Part shown: positions 46,073 to 55,974 of the stretch, piece by piece
Layout: each line of letters opens with the position of its first letter
Numbering within the stretch: position 1 is the first letter of the stretch
Assembly: GCA_027487485.1 (NCBI GenBank)
Contig: JAIYDN010000048.1
Span: forward strand, 124,001 to 188,000
From: Planctomycetaceae bacterium
Lineage (GTDB): Bacteria > Planctomycetota > Planctomycetia > Pirellulales > Pirellulaceae
Direction: 5' to 3'
DNA: 64,000 nt
Program-made: the position numbers and the translations under genes
The notes under the pieces: generated by a model
The model's input: only the letters and a program-made list of their open reading frames with translations
What the model was told of the DNA's origin: nothing
Database searches by the model: none

Positions 46073-49000
46073 CTACAGAACGTCCGCTCGCTTCTCAATG
46101 GATCGGGGACCCAAATTGCCATAGCGATGGTAGTCAAAGGAGATACTTTGCTCCATCACGTACCGAAGCAGCTCAATCCGCCCGACCAACGATACCGGTT
46201 GATCGGCAACGTAGACTTGATGACTATTGGCGGAACGCAATACTTCTTCCGGTACACATTCTGAGTTGGAAAATCGAAGCCGTGCCACCTGCCCTGTTTG
46301 GATCGCCTGGATCAATTCTTCGTCGGTTTCTTCCAAGAATTCGATGCGTCCTGCCCACTCGGAAGTGAGCTTTTCCAGGACCGCAATCGTTGCTTCGTGA
46401 ACTCCGTCGGGGTAACTGACGATGGCTCTGCATTTAGCCGCACTTGCCGCCAACGCTCGAAGGCAGATATCGACGGGGTGATCTTTGGCCGACACACGGA
46501 TTCGCAGCGGGGTGGCTGGCAAATACCGAGTCACGTTGTCCTGACCGATCAACTTGAGATGGTCTTGCTCCAGATGCAATTCTTCCCTCGCGAACGTGTC
46601 GAACGACAGCATCGCGGATCGTAGTTGTGCGATGTGGGACGCTGTGGTGCTCTGGCCATCCGAATCAGCTGGCAGGTCTAACAACAGTCGGCTTGATCGA
46701 TCGAGTCGCTCCCAAAACGTCCGTAGCGATGTTAATTCCGGCAAACGCGATGCATCCGCAACCGATGCCTCCGACGACGCAGGTGTGAAGGTCATCAAGG
46801 TGGCTACATAGTTTGGTCCGCCAGCTTTTGCCCCTGGACCAAACGCACTTTTCCCCATCCCACCGAAAGGCTGCCTCAATACGATAGCGCCCGTAGTGGG
46901 TCGATTGATGTACAAGTTGCCTGCCTTGATCGACTCTCGCCAAATCTTTTGCTCCCGATCGTCCAAAGACTCCAATCCGCTCGTCAATCCAAAGCCGGTT
47001 GCATTCACCATGCGAACCGCTTCAGGCAAATTCTTGAAGCTCATGACCCCCAGCACCGGTCCAAACAATTCGGTCTTGTGCGTGAAGCTACCCGCCGTGG
47101 TATTCCACTTTACTCCCGGCGAGTACGAGCACGGATTATCACCCTGCTGAGTTGGCATCACCGCCCAGCTTTCGCCATGCTCGAGCTCCTTGAGGCCTCG
47201 TAGCAGGTCACCCGCGGGTGGACGAATCAGCGGTCCCATTTTGGTCGACAAGTCCCAAGCCGACCCAACGCGTAAGCTGACAATAGCATCGACGAACTGC
47301 TCTTTGAATTCGCGGTTTTGGAAAACCTCTTCTTCCAAAAGCAACAGGGATGTGGCACTGCATTTTTGACCGGCATGTGAAAAAGAACTGTGCAACACGT
47401 TCTTGATGGCTAAATCGCGATCGCTCAGTCCGCTCACAATGGTCGCATTCTTGCCCCCGGTTTCAGCGAGCAGCTTCAATCGAGGATTCGCGTCCAGAAT
47501 GCTTAAGGCCGTTTCGGTTCCACCCGTCAGTATCACGCGGGCGATCTCTGGCCTTTGAAGCATGTGCAATCCCGCCATGGCACCACTGCATGGAACGAAC
47601 TGCAGTGCTTCACGCGGAACCCCCGCTCTCCAGAAGCACTGGCACATCAAGTAAGCGGGCAACACGGTGTCGGAAGCTGGCTTCATGATCACGGTATTTC
47701 CGGCGGCTAAAGCAGCGGCAACGCCACCACATGGAATGGCGATCGGAAAGTTCCACGGACTCACCACCACGACAACACCCACAGGCTGGGCCTTCATTTG
47801 TTCGGACTCTTGGAGCTCCAAGGCACACAAGGCATAGAACTCGACGAAGTCAATCGCTTCACTTACTTCGGGATCGCTCTCCAAAATGGTTTTGCCCGCG
47901 TCGGCAATGGCGGCTCCAATCAGATCGGCCCTCGCGATCCGAAGCTCCTGAGCAACTTTGCGGAGAATCGTGTAGCGGTCCTGCGGCGCTAACGATCTCC
48001 AGCCGGATGGATCTTGACTGGCGCAATCCACCGAACTTCGAATCTGAGACTCGTTCGCTTGATGGTACCGAGCCGCAATAACGCCAGGGCGAGATGGATC
48101 GATCGATTCCACCAAGGTTCCTGTACCTTCTTGTTCGTCACCGCCGATCGATAAAGGAATCTTGGTTGCCTGTGCGTCGCATCGTGGTTGCCATTGATCG
48201 ATGATGGACTGAGCCCAAATCGAATTAGCAACCAAGGAGAAATCCGTATCGGGTTCGTTGACCAAAGCTTGCCAGCGCACGGGCTTGGCTGGTTGTTCTG
48301 GGAACTTGCGTCGATCTTGTTGCCGTCGTGCTTGAACGGACACAGAATCAATTCTCTCTACCGCTTCCAAAAATCCGTTTTCTAGTCGCTGCCAAGTGGC
48401 CCCGCCTACCGAAATCTTGAAGGCGTGACGCAAGAAGTTATCCGGGCCCGTATTCTCATCCAATCGACGGATCAAATACCCGATCGCATTGATAAACTCC
48501 TCGCGTTGGCAAGCCGGCGCGTATAGCAAAACGCTTTTGGAGAGTTCAAACATGGCGCGACGTTGATGATTGGCCATCCCTTCCAGCATCTCAAATTGGA
48601 CTTTCTCCAACACTTCTTGAGAACTCGCCAGCACCATGGCATAAGCCAAGTCGAACAAATTATGAGACGCGATGCCGAGATGTGCTGCTTCAATGTTCTC
48701 CGATCGCAGTCCATATCGAACCATGCGCTTGTAGTTCGCATCGGTTTCAATCTTGGTGCGGTAAGGCGCTTGCGGCCATCCGCGGACGGACGCTTCCACT
48801 CGTTCCAATTCCATGTTCGCACCTTTCACGATGCGAATCGTGATCGGGGAGCCTCCCTTACGGTAACGGTCGATCGCCCACTGAGTGATGGATTCCTGTG
48901 CCAGCGACGAATCTGGAATGTATGCCTGCAAGGCAATCCCGGCTCGAACATTTTCCATGCCCTTGCGTGAGAGAGTATGCATAAAAATGTCCGCGGTGAG

Positions 49001-49807
49001 ATTCAAATCGCGATACTCTTCCATGTCCAAGTACACGAACTTGGGAATCCTACGACCATCCGACCGAAGAAACGTCTCTTTAGCCGCCGCGCGATACAAC
49101 AGCTCTAATCGATCCGCTACTGTTCGAATGGACTGCTTGCGAGCGATCGGAGAAATCTGAGAATAGAGAGTCGATATCTTGATCGAAACACATTCGATTT
49201 CGGGCAACTGCAACGCTGCGAGATAACGATCTAAACGTCGACGCGATTCTTGTTCTCCCAAGATCGCTTCGCCAAGAAAGTTCACATTCATGCGAAGCCC
49301 TTCTTGCGATCGTTCCTTCAAGTGGCCTGCCAACTTGTCGTGCTCCGCAGGCAAGATCACATTGGCCGTTTCCTTACGCATCTTTTCTTTCACCATCGGG
49401 ACCGCGACGCCCGGCAAATATTCGCCAAACGACTGAAAGCCCTTCAGCAAGGCTTGGTCAAAGACGCTAAAGAACCGCGGAACCCCTTGCACATCCAAAA
49501 TGTGAACCATCTGATCCACTACACGACCTGCGGATTCGCTCCGGAAGCTCTGATCGGTAATCTGCGTTAGAGTCGATTTGTCTTCGGGATGCTGCAACAT
49601 CCGATCGAGCTCTGCTTGCTGTCGCCGTTCTTGCGGAGTTTGCAACTGCCCGGCGCGTTCCTGTAGCAAGGTCGCAAGCCCCAGTGCTGCCTGAACAAGT
49701 CGTTTGTCGTCCAGCCCGCATCGGCTGCCGGCGGATAAGCCTTGTCCTTGTAATAGAGAACGAACTTGATTCAGACTCAACGGGGCGGCAGCGGCAGTTT
49801 GGGACAT
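46073..49807 (-). CDS. putA: Bifunctional proline dehydrogenase/L-glutamate-semialdehyde dehydrogenase
   Basis: 1244 residues. The N-terminal half is the FAD proline dehydrogenase barrel: FLGEAILGEQESRRRLDRYL, VSIKISTLYSQISPIARKQS, ENVRAGIALQAYIPDSSLAQ and IRIVKGANMELERVEA. The second half is an aldehyde dehydrogenase: SPWNFPIAIPCGGVAAALAA, LKLLAETGGKNATIVSG (general base Glu) and SSFSHAGQKCSATSLLLL (catalytic Cys). Together they oxidise proline to glutamate. A DNA-binding N-terminus is lacking, so it does not repress itself. The last ~200 residues are extra and probably structural. The ATG at 49807 is preferred; the next gene upstream ends 23 bp before it, so the two are co-transcribed. Confidence 0.95.
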   Translation of the reverse strand: MSQTAAAAPLSLNQVRSLLQGQGLSAGSRCGLDDKRLVQAALGLATLLQERAGQLQTPQERRQQAELDRMLQHPEDKSTLTQITDQSFRSESAGRVVDQMVHILDVQGVPRFFSVFDQALLKGFQSFGEYLPGVAVPMVKEKMRKETANVILPAEHDKLAGHLKERSQEGLRMNVNFLGEAILGEQESRRRLDRYLAALQLPEIECVSIKISTLYSQISPIARKQSIRTVADRLELLYRAAAKETFLRSDGRRIPKFVYLDMEEYRDLNLTADIFMHTLSRKGMENVRAGIALQAYIPDSSLAQESITQWAIDRYRKGGSPITIRIVKGANMELERVEASVRGWPQAPYRTKIETDANYKRMVRYGLRSENIEAAHLGIASHNLFDLAYAMVLASSQEVLEKVQFEMLEGMANHQRRAMFELSKSVLLYAPACQREEFINAIGYLIRRLDENTGPDNFLRHAFKISVGGATWQRLENGFLEAVERIDSVSVQARRQQDRRKFPEQPAKPVRWQALVNEPDTDFSLVANSIWAQSIIDQWQPRCDAQATKIPLSIGGDEQEGTGTLVESIDPSRPGVIAARYHQANESQIRSSVDCASQDPSGWRSLAPQDRYTILRKVAQELRIARADLIGAAIADAGKTILESDPEVSEAIDFVEFYALCALELQESEQMKAQPVGVVVVVSPWNFPIAIPCGGVAAALAAGNTVIMKPASDTVLPAYLMCQCFWRAGVPREALQFVPCSGAMAGLHMLQRPEIARVILTGGTETALSILDANPRLKLLAETGGKNATIVSGLSDRDLAIKNVLHSSFSHAGQKCSATSLLLLEEEVFQNREFKEQFVDAIVSLRVGSAWDLSTKMGPLIRPPAGDLLRGLKELEHGESWAVMPTQQGDNPCSYSPGVKWNTTAGSFTHKTELFGPVLGVMSFKNLPEAVRMVNATGFGLTSGLESLDDREQKIWRESIKAGNLYINRPTTGAIVLRQPFGGMGKSAFGPGAKAGGPNYVATLMTFTPASSEASVADASRLPELTSLRTFWERLDRSSRLLLDLPADSDGQSTTASHIAQLRSAMLSFDTFAREELHLEQDHLKLIGQDNVTRYLPATPLRIRVSAKDHPVDICLRALAASAAKCRAIVSYPDGVHEATIAVLEKLTSEWAGRIEFLEETDEELIQAIQTGQVARLRFSNSECVPEEVLRSANSHQVYVADQPVSLVGRIELLRYVMEQSISFDYHRYGNLGPRSIEKRADVL

Positions 49808-49830
49808 GGATTCAGCTTGACTCGGGTGTG

Positions 49831-50814
49831 TTAGTGAAGCACGCATTGAAACGGTACAGGATCGGCGGCACTTTTGGCCGGATAGGACTCCAAGATCTTA
49901 CCATTTTGAAGCACGAACGTACCTCCTAATTGAAACCCATCACCATCCAAAGTTCCAAGCCCATTTCGCTTCAGGATTGCAGCTTGAAACCCACGCCACC
50001 AGACTGTCGGGCCAAACAATTGGGAAAGCTTGCCGCGCTCCAGCCCATAGGCCCGGTACAAGCTAGATGTCGGATCAGAAACATGAACAACCTCGGGGAT
50101 GCCAATCGAATTCATCATGGCCTGCCCGTCCGCCCAAGAGCTCATGTGGACCACAATCGGCCGCATATTCTTGGCTCGAAGTTCCGGGAGCTTGGTTTTG
50201 AGCTCCGCCAAGTTCTCTCGGCAGAAAGTACAACCCGCGTGCCTTACGAAAAGCAGGAATATCTTCTCTTGTTGGATGGCATCCCAAAGGCTCTGCTTAT
50301 CGGAACCGATCGCGTTGCGGTTCGCTTGCTCAAACGTGGGCTCGACGGCCGCAGAGGGTGGCTGGTCTTGCTTCTCAAGCGAAGTTCGATACCGTGGATC
50401 CGAATGGGCCTTCATGGCCAAATACAGCATGGCCCCGAAGGGAACCCACCAAACCAAATCGTTCGTCAGAATGGTTACGCCCCAGGACCAAGGCAAAACT
50501 CCTGTGGCAGCGCTTTGCACAAAGCCTATCGGCCCAAGTATCTTTCCCAAGAAGCCCACCAAAACAATCGGCCAATGCCGGACAAAGTCCCTAGCTGCGA
50601 ACCAATAGCCGATGCCGTAAACCCCCACGATCATCCCTACGCACTGCCATATTCCGGGATAATTGGGGCGGGCTATTCCCGTCCAGTCAAATAGATGATT
50701 TGGGAACAGAATTACCCATGCACCCCAAAACAGGTTGTAAACAGCAGCCACTCGCAATACCAAGCTTGGCCATTTCACGGCTGTGGAGTGTTGGTCTGGG
50801 CTTATGTTTGACAT
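49831..50814 (-). CDS. Membrane protein with C-terminal peroxiredoxin-like (AhpC/TSA) domain
   Basis: 327 residues. The N-terminal ~130 residues contain four hydrophobic segments (VAAVYNLFWGAWVILFPNHL and NLVWWVPFGAMLYLAMK-like parts). The C-terminal domain (about 175-327) opens with IFLLFVRHAGCTFCRENLAE, a C-x-x-C redox site, and contains MRPIVVHMSSWADG and GFQLGGTFVLQNGKILESYP, typical of SelL-related peroxiredoxin-like proteins. A thiol-redox role at the membrane is expected. It precedes putA by 23 bp and may protect or serve that pathway; the link is inferred. The ATG at 50814 is the only sensible start. Confidence 0.75.
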   Translation of the reverse strand: MSNISPDQHSTAVKWPSLVLRVAAVYNLFWGAWVILFPNHLFDWTGIARPNYPGIWQCVGMIVGVYGIGYWFAARDFVRHWPIVLVGFLGKILGPIGFVQSAATGVLPWSWGVTILTNDLVWWVPFGAMLYLAMKAHSDPRYRTSLEKQDQPPSAAVEPTFEQANRNAIGSDKQSLWDAIQQEKIFLLFVRHAGCTFCRENLAELKTKLPELRAKNMRPIVVHMSSWADGQAMMNSIGIPEVVHVSDPTSSLYRAYGLERGKLSQLFGPTVWWRGFQAAILKRNGLGTLDGDGFQLGGTFVLQNGKILESYPAKSAADPVPFQCVLH

Positions 50815-50863
50815 GTTGCAGGCGTGTAATGGGTGTAGTGGGGCATCTTGGTTAGTACTCTGT

Positions 50864-50896
50864 CCCTGTCAGGGCCATTCGCGGCCCCTAGCAGGG
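50864..50896 (-). terminator. Candidate terminator hairpin after the haem/copper gene
   Basis: CCCTG (50864) pairs with CAGGG (50892-50896), with a nested AGGGCC/GGCCCCT pair at 50871-50889, giving a GC-rich stem. It follows the stop of the large minus-strand gene by about 45 bp. No run of Ts follows, so rho-independent function is uncertain. Confidence 0.35.
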
Positions 50897-50940
50897 CATA
50901 TCGCATCAGTCTTGAACCGGCAAACGCCCGCGAATGCAAC

Positions 50941-53900
50941 TCATTCGTGATCGTGTCCATGATCAGGAGCACCGTGACCATGATCATGAGCCGCGAAGGC
51001 CTCGTGGTCTTTATTGCCACCCGCGATTACGTAGGCCATCAAGTCCAGAATCTCTTCTCGAGTTAACTTGCTGAGCAACCCTTGAGGCATCGTGGATACC
51101 TCGGATTTTTTCTCCGCTTCGATGTCCGCTTTTTCCAGGATGGTTGGTTCCCCCTTGGCCAATGGATCGACCATGATTTTGATCTGGTCCTTGGTTTCCT
51201 CGACAACCATTCCGGAGATGATCGCTTCGGAGCTCATTTGGAAAATTCGCGAACGGTACTTTTCTTCGATCTCGGCGGATGGCTCAAGAATGGATTTCAG
51301 CAAGTTCGCTGGGGCTCGCTTTTTCTCGTCCAGTTTGCTTAGATCGGGTCCGAACTCCTTCCCCTCCCCGCCCAGCTTGTGACAGCCAACGCAGTTCGCA
51401 GCTCGGAACAGACTCTTGCCCACTTCGAACGATCGACCATGCACACCATGCTGAACGTCGGCAACTAAGTCTTCGTATTTCCATGCAGTGTTGCGGCCAA
51501 TGGATGCGAGCAATTCATCTTGCATGGGAAGTGGGTTGGCGGCCAGGTACGCGTCTGGATCGACTTGGTAAGCCTCTAAATCGCTAACCACCACCAACAC
51601 CCCAAACATGCGTCTCCAGTGTCCAGGGTAAGTGCAAACGAACGGATACATACCCGGTTGCTTTGGAACGTCCATAGTCATCGTCTGCGATTCGCCCGGC
51701 GATAGCAATTTGCTAGCCAGCAAGACCTTTTCCGAGACGGGCACAAAGTTGCGTTCGCGAGCATCGGGTTCCAATGCACTCGCCTCTGCTTTCAGTCCAA
51801 TCTCTTCCAAAGAACCGGGCATAATGAACACTAAATTGTGCGGCATATTATCGGTATTCGAAAAACGAAACTCGACAGGCTTTCCTGCAGCCACGGCAAT
51901 TCTTTCTTTATCGTAGTTCATCCGCTCTACGACCGTCCCGATAGCGATGGTTCTCACATCCAGATTCTGCAATCGATCGGCGATTCGCTTCGCTTGTTCG
52001 CTCGGAAGCTTCTCAGCAAACGCTTTGATCAGCTCGACGGTTTCCACCGCATTGCCAGACGTTCTACTCTTGGCCGGGATGCTGCTCAGATAACCCACAA
52101 GGTTGTCGACCAGGCTGGGCAGTTCCTTCGCATCCCACGCGGCCGGAGGCAATGTCTTCATCGCTGTCACGGCCGCCGCACGTTGCCGATCGGCCTTAAT
52201 CAACCGTGTCCAATCCAAGAACTTTTCGCTTTCAAAGCCAGGAAGTGTAGCGAGTGTACGAACCGCAAGATCTTGGACCGTTTCACCCGCACTACCGACG
52301 CTCAGAAACTCAGGTGCAATTTTTTGCTTTTTCAACTCAGGGCCACTCCATGCTAGCCTCAGACCATCACCCCCACCGTTATCGAAGTAGGTCACCACAA
52401 TACGATGCAACCCCGCCGTCAAATCGGCCGAAGCACTCTTTTCGACCATGCCATGCAATCCATCGTTGTCGATCAGTAGTTTGTCGTCGAGATACACGCG
52501 GGAGCCGTCATCGGAGGCAATCGAGAATGTGTAGTTGCCTGATTGGGGAACAGTCAGGTTCCCTGTAAACCGCAACGCGAAATCATCCGGCTCCGTACGC
52601 TGTGGTACTTCCATGATGACTCCTGGAACAACTCCGCTACCTGTAGGTTGCAGGGCAGCCAATGTTTCTAGCGCAACATTGTCTGGAGCAGGGAAGAAGT
52701 AGTCGACCTGGATTCCCGGCTCTTGAAGTGCCCCACCTTGCGGTTCCGCCTGGAGGGATGCTGGCAGTTCGAACATCAAGCCTCGAACCGAGGGAAGCAG
52801 TTTTTGCTTCAAACTGGGGTCCCGAAGACTCTCGACTGCCAACAAAAGATCCTTAAGTCGCTGGTGACTGGAGGCAGCTAATGCAAAGGCTGCGTCCCCC
52901 GTCCCTTCGGCTGCGATCCAAGCCGCAAAGCCCAATTGCCGCGTTGCAGGCTGTTTCCCGTTGGTAGCCAGAGTTTGCAAAGTACCTCGCGACTTTCTCA
53001 ATTCGGCAGCAGGCTGTTCCAACAATAGATCTTGGAGGCTCTTCAACCCATCGGCCTTCGTGTTTTGGTCACGCTCTTGAACTAAGGCTAATATGACGGG
53101 CAAAGAGCTTTCCTTCCTCAGTTCCGATAGACCCTTCAATGATGTACGCAAATTCTCGATCGAAACGACCGGACGAGCCAAAATCGCTTGATAGGCCTTC
53201 TCTGATTTGGGAAGCTTCAAAATGCTTTCTACGCTCGCATTTTGAAATGCATATTGAAGGGCGGCTTCCGATAGCTTCACGTTGCTGTCGATGGACCGTT
53301 TCAATTGATCGTCCACGTTTAGTCTTGGCTTGGCGTACAGGAGCACCGTTTCTAGTTCCGGATCAAGGGGGCGGTTTGCGACTTCGAAGAACGCTTCCAC
53401 GGCCGTCGGCCCTTGCAGTTCCACAGCCGTCTTAATGGCCTCTGCCCGAACCAGCGCGGATTCGTCCCTCGCGGCGCTCAGCAGCAAAGAGTCCCAATCT
53501 TTGACAAGCTTCGCCCAATGACCCAACGTTCGAATGGCTGCTGCTCGAACGCGTCCTTCGCGAGCTTGAAACGTTTTCTTGATCCATGCCATGTCAGGAC
53601 GCCGATGTTCTTCGAGAACCCACAGACCTTCCAAGAGAGCCTGTGCATCATCTGGCTTGGCTGGATCCAGTCCTTTTGCCCATTGATGCAAGGCGGTGTC
53701 GACCACTGCGGATTCTCGGCCGCTTAATTCCAAACGAGCTCGATACCGAGTCCCGTTTTCTTTCGAGTAGAAGGCCTTGAAGACCTCTTCGACAGGCTTG
53801 CCCTTGAGCTTTGTCGGTTGGAGCGGCTTGCGTCCTTCGGCGGTCACGCGATACACACGACCATGTTCGTTGTCTCGATTGGGATCTCGCATGTTGTGCT

Positions 53901-55899
53901 GCATGTGACCGATAATTGCATTGCTCCAGTCCGCAACATAAAGAGCCCCATCGCCCCCCACTTCAAGATCGCTCGGGCGGAAATTCGGATCGCTCGAAAC
54001 CAAAATCGGTTCAATTTCGGTCGCCTTGATGTCAGCCCCGTTGTACGTCACTTCATGTTGCAACACTCCCAGCACTCCGATGCAATTGCATATCAAGAAG
54101 TTGCCCTGGTTTTCCTGGGGGAAATGGCTGCTGGATAGGATGCCATTGGAAGAGACAGGTCGAACCCGCATCTTAAACCACTGTTTGTTCCCAATGCCTT
54201 TGCCAATATTGACATAAGACCCGGTACCGCCCGTACCGTCATTCGCAAACTGATAGCCCCACTGGTCGAAAACATCTCCGTGTGGGTTCGGACCAATGGG
54301 GAAGTGAAACTCCATCTCAAAGGTTCTTGGGTTGAATCGATGCACACCGCTCGCCTCCGAACGAACCGTTTTGGTAGGCGTTTCGATAGCCGACACATTG
54401 AAGATTCCTCGAGACCAATACAGCCAACCATCCGGCCCGATTAACATAGCGTTGGCAGAGTGATGCGAATCCGCGCTGCAAACACCTTGAAGCATACGAA
54501 TTTTTAAGTCCGCTTTATCATCACCATCGGTATCTTTTAAGAACCAAATTTCAGGCAGAGCGGCAACAAGCATTCCACCGTTCCAAAACTCGAAGCCGGT
54601 TACGCTATTGAGTTCATCTGCGAATGTGACGCAACGGTCCGCGACTCCATCCCCGTCATCGTCGGGAAGGCAAATGATCTTGTCCCGCCGCGGCTCGACC
54701 GGATTCCAGTGAGGATAAGATGGCCACGTTGCTACGAACAAGCGGCCATCGGTGTCGACCGCCATTTGGACGGGGTTGATCAAGTCCGGAAACATTTCTT
54801 CTGAGGCAAAGAGATTGACCTGCATCCCCTTGGCCACTTTCATCTTGCTGATCGCTTCTTTGCCTCCAAGATATTCATGGCGACCATCTGCCAGCTTTCC
54901 AGGGATGTTGGTTTTTACCTCGAGTTCCGGCGGCAAGTTATCGTCCTTGACCACGTACGTTTCGCCGCGTGCAGTAGCCCAAACAGCTTTGTCCCGGTTC
55001 GCTGTTTTCACATCGAAAATTTCCATTTCTCGCATCATGACATCGGCGTTCGATTGTCCGAACCAAGCTAACTTGGAACGGCCACCAAAAACGTTGTAGC
55101 CATCCACCACGCGGTATCGGCTGAACCATTCATAGTTCTTAGAGAGGATGGTTTGCCGTAGGTTTTCTAAGCGAGTCTCGTCAGAAGGCAATGTTCGACC
55201 TGGAAACAAGTTTTTGACAATGATCTGCGAGATCGCCCGATCGCCATTATCAAGAAGGTGAATACCGTTCATGGTCAGCGGCTGTTTCGCGGATGCATAG
55301 AGACGCTGCGAAGGGCCGAACAAGTCCACGAAGGCAACCTTCTTTTCTTGGCACACTTGCTTCATGGCTTGAGTGTAGATTGCTAGATTGGCATTGTTGT
55401 CCGAGCCGTCTGGGAGATGAGGGCTCTTCAAGTTCTCATGAGCAATAGGTGAAAAGAAAACCAATTGCGGAGCGGCCAAGCCGTCGTACTTTTGGCTCTT
55501 CATCCCATCGATGGTGTCCGCCAAATCAGCGCGAAACTTATCGAGCCCGCCAGCACCTTGTTGAGCTTCGTTATAACCAAAGAAACAAAAAACCACGTTC
55601 GCCTTGACCTTGGTCAACCATTCATCTGGAGATCCGAAATTCTCCTCACGCGATCGCAACTTTAACTCGTCGCCGGGATATCCAAGATTGCGGCAGGTCA
55701 AATCCAATTCTGGAAACATGGCGGCCAGGTAGGTTTCTAACCAACCTGAATGCTGCATGCGATCGGCGGTAGTGTTCCCAATATACGCAACGCTATCCCC
55801 CTTTTTTAATTCAAGAGGAGGGGTCTGGGACTGGGAGTTTGAGACAAGCAGCATTAGCGTTGCAAAGAACCCAACGCAGGTCAAACGAAGCATATTCAT
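50941..55899 (-). CDS. Giant PVC-type haem-binding CxxCH protein with SGNH, PA14 and cupredoxin-like parts
   Basis: 1652 residues. A signal peptide (LTCVGFFATLMLLVSNSQS) is followed by an SGNH-like hydrolase region (25-260). Then comes the membrane-bound-dehydrogenase N-terminal domain (about 360-720; MAVDTDGRLFVATWPSYPHW, DLEVGGDGALYVADWSNAI), a helical repeat region, and a PA14-type sandwich (about 1056-1200; SGNYTFSIASDDGSRVYLDD). A cupredoxin-like domain follows (about 1316-1440; DNMPHNLVFIMPG, YPFVCTYPGHWRRMF with H, C, H, M ligands), then CVGCHKLGGEGKEFGPDLSK (c-type haem, about 1500). The C-terminus is His-rich (HDHGHGAPDHGHDHE). It probably transfers electrons outside the cytoplasm. 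The TauE/SafE gene lies upstream. Confidence 0.9.
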   Translation of the reverse strand: MNMLRLTCVGFFATLMLLVSNSQSQTPPLELKKGDSVAYIGNTTADRMQHSGWLETYLAAMFPELDLTCRNLGYPGDELKLRSREENFGSPDEWLTKVKANVVFCFFGYNEAQQGAGGLDKFRADLADTIDGMKSQKYDGLAAPQLVFFSPIAHENLKSPHLPDGSDNNANLAIYTQAMKQVCQEKKVAFVDLFGPSQRLYASAKQPLTMNGIHLLDNGDRAISQIIVKNLFPGRTLPSDETRLENLRQTILSKNYEWFSRYRVVDGYNVFGGRSKLAWFGQSNADVMMREMEIFDVKTANRDKAVWATARGETYVVKDDNLPPELEVKTNIPGKLADGRHEYLGGKEAISKMKVAKGMQVNLFASEEMFPDLINPVQMAVDTDGRLFVATWPSYPHWNPVEPRRDKIICLPDDDGDGVADRCVTFADELNSVTGFEFWNGGMLVAALPEIWFLKDTDGDDKADLKIRMLQGVCSADSHHSANAMLIGPDGWLYWSRGIFNVSAIETPTKTVRSEASGVHRFNPRTFEMEFHFPIGPNPHGDVFDQWGYQFANDGTGGTGSYVNIGKGIGNKQWFKMRVRPVSSNGILSSSHFPQENQGNFLICNCIGVLGVLQHEVTYNGADIKATEIEPILVSSDPNFRPSDLEVGGDGALYVADWSNAIIGHMQHNMRDPNRDNEHGRVYRVTAEGRKPLQPTKLKGKPVEEVFKAFYSKENGTRYRARLELSGRESAVVDTALHQWAKGLDPAKPDDAQALLEGLWVLEEHRRPDMAWIKKTFQAREGRVRAAAIRTLGHWAKLVKDWDSLLLSAARDESALVRAEAIKTAVELQGPTAVEAFFEVANRPLDPELETVLLYAKPRLNVDDQLKRSIDSNVKLSEAALQYAFQNASVESILKLPKSEKAYQAILARPVVSIENLRTSLKGLSELRKESSLPVILALVQERDQNTKADGLKSLQDLLLEQPAAELRKSRGTLQTLATNGKQPATRQLGFAAWIAAEGTGDAAFALAASSHQRLKDLLLAVESLRDPSLKQKLLPSVRGLMFELPASLQAEPQGGALQEPGIQVDYFFPAPDNVALETLAALQPTGSGVVPGVIMEVPQRTEPDDFALRFTGNLTVPQSGNYTFSIASDDGSRVYLDDKLLIDNDGLHGMVEKSASADLTAGLHRIVVTYFDNGGGDGLRLAWSGPELKKQKIAPEFLSVGSAGETVQDLAVRTLATLPGFESEKFLDWTRLIKADRQRAAAVTAMKTLPPAAWDAKELPSLVDNLVGYLSSIPAKSRTSGNAVETVELIKAFAEKLPSEQAKRIADRLQNLDVRTIAIGTVVERMNYDKERIAVAAGKPVEFRFSNTDNMPHNLVFIMPGSLEEIGLKAEASALEPDARERNFVPVSEKVLLASKLLSPGESQTMTMDVPKQPGMYPFVCTYPGHWRRMFGVLVVVSDLEAYQVDPDAYLAANPLPMQDELLASIGRNTAWKYEDLVADVQHGVHGRSFEVGKSLFRAANCVGCHKLGGEGKEFGPDLSKLDEKKRAPANLLKSILEPSAEIEEKYRSRIFQMSSEAIISGMVVEETKDQIKIMVDPLAKGEPTILEKADIEAEKKSEVSTMPQGLLSKLTREEILDLMAYVIAGGNKDHEAFAAHDHGHGAPDHGHDHE

Positions 55900-55974
55900 G
55901 GGTGAAATTCCTTTGGGAGGGGATCGTATGGCTCTTATTGTAACGCAAGCGAGCCCAAAGAGTACAACACCAAG

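Noticed and set aside
49930-50694. 254-codon open frame on the plus strand
   Set aside because: Shadow of the membrane peroxiredoxin-like gene on the other strand; composition atypical, no motif.
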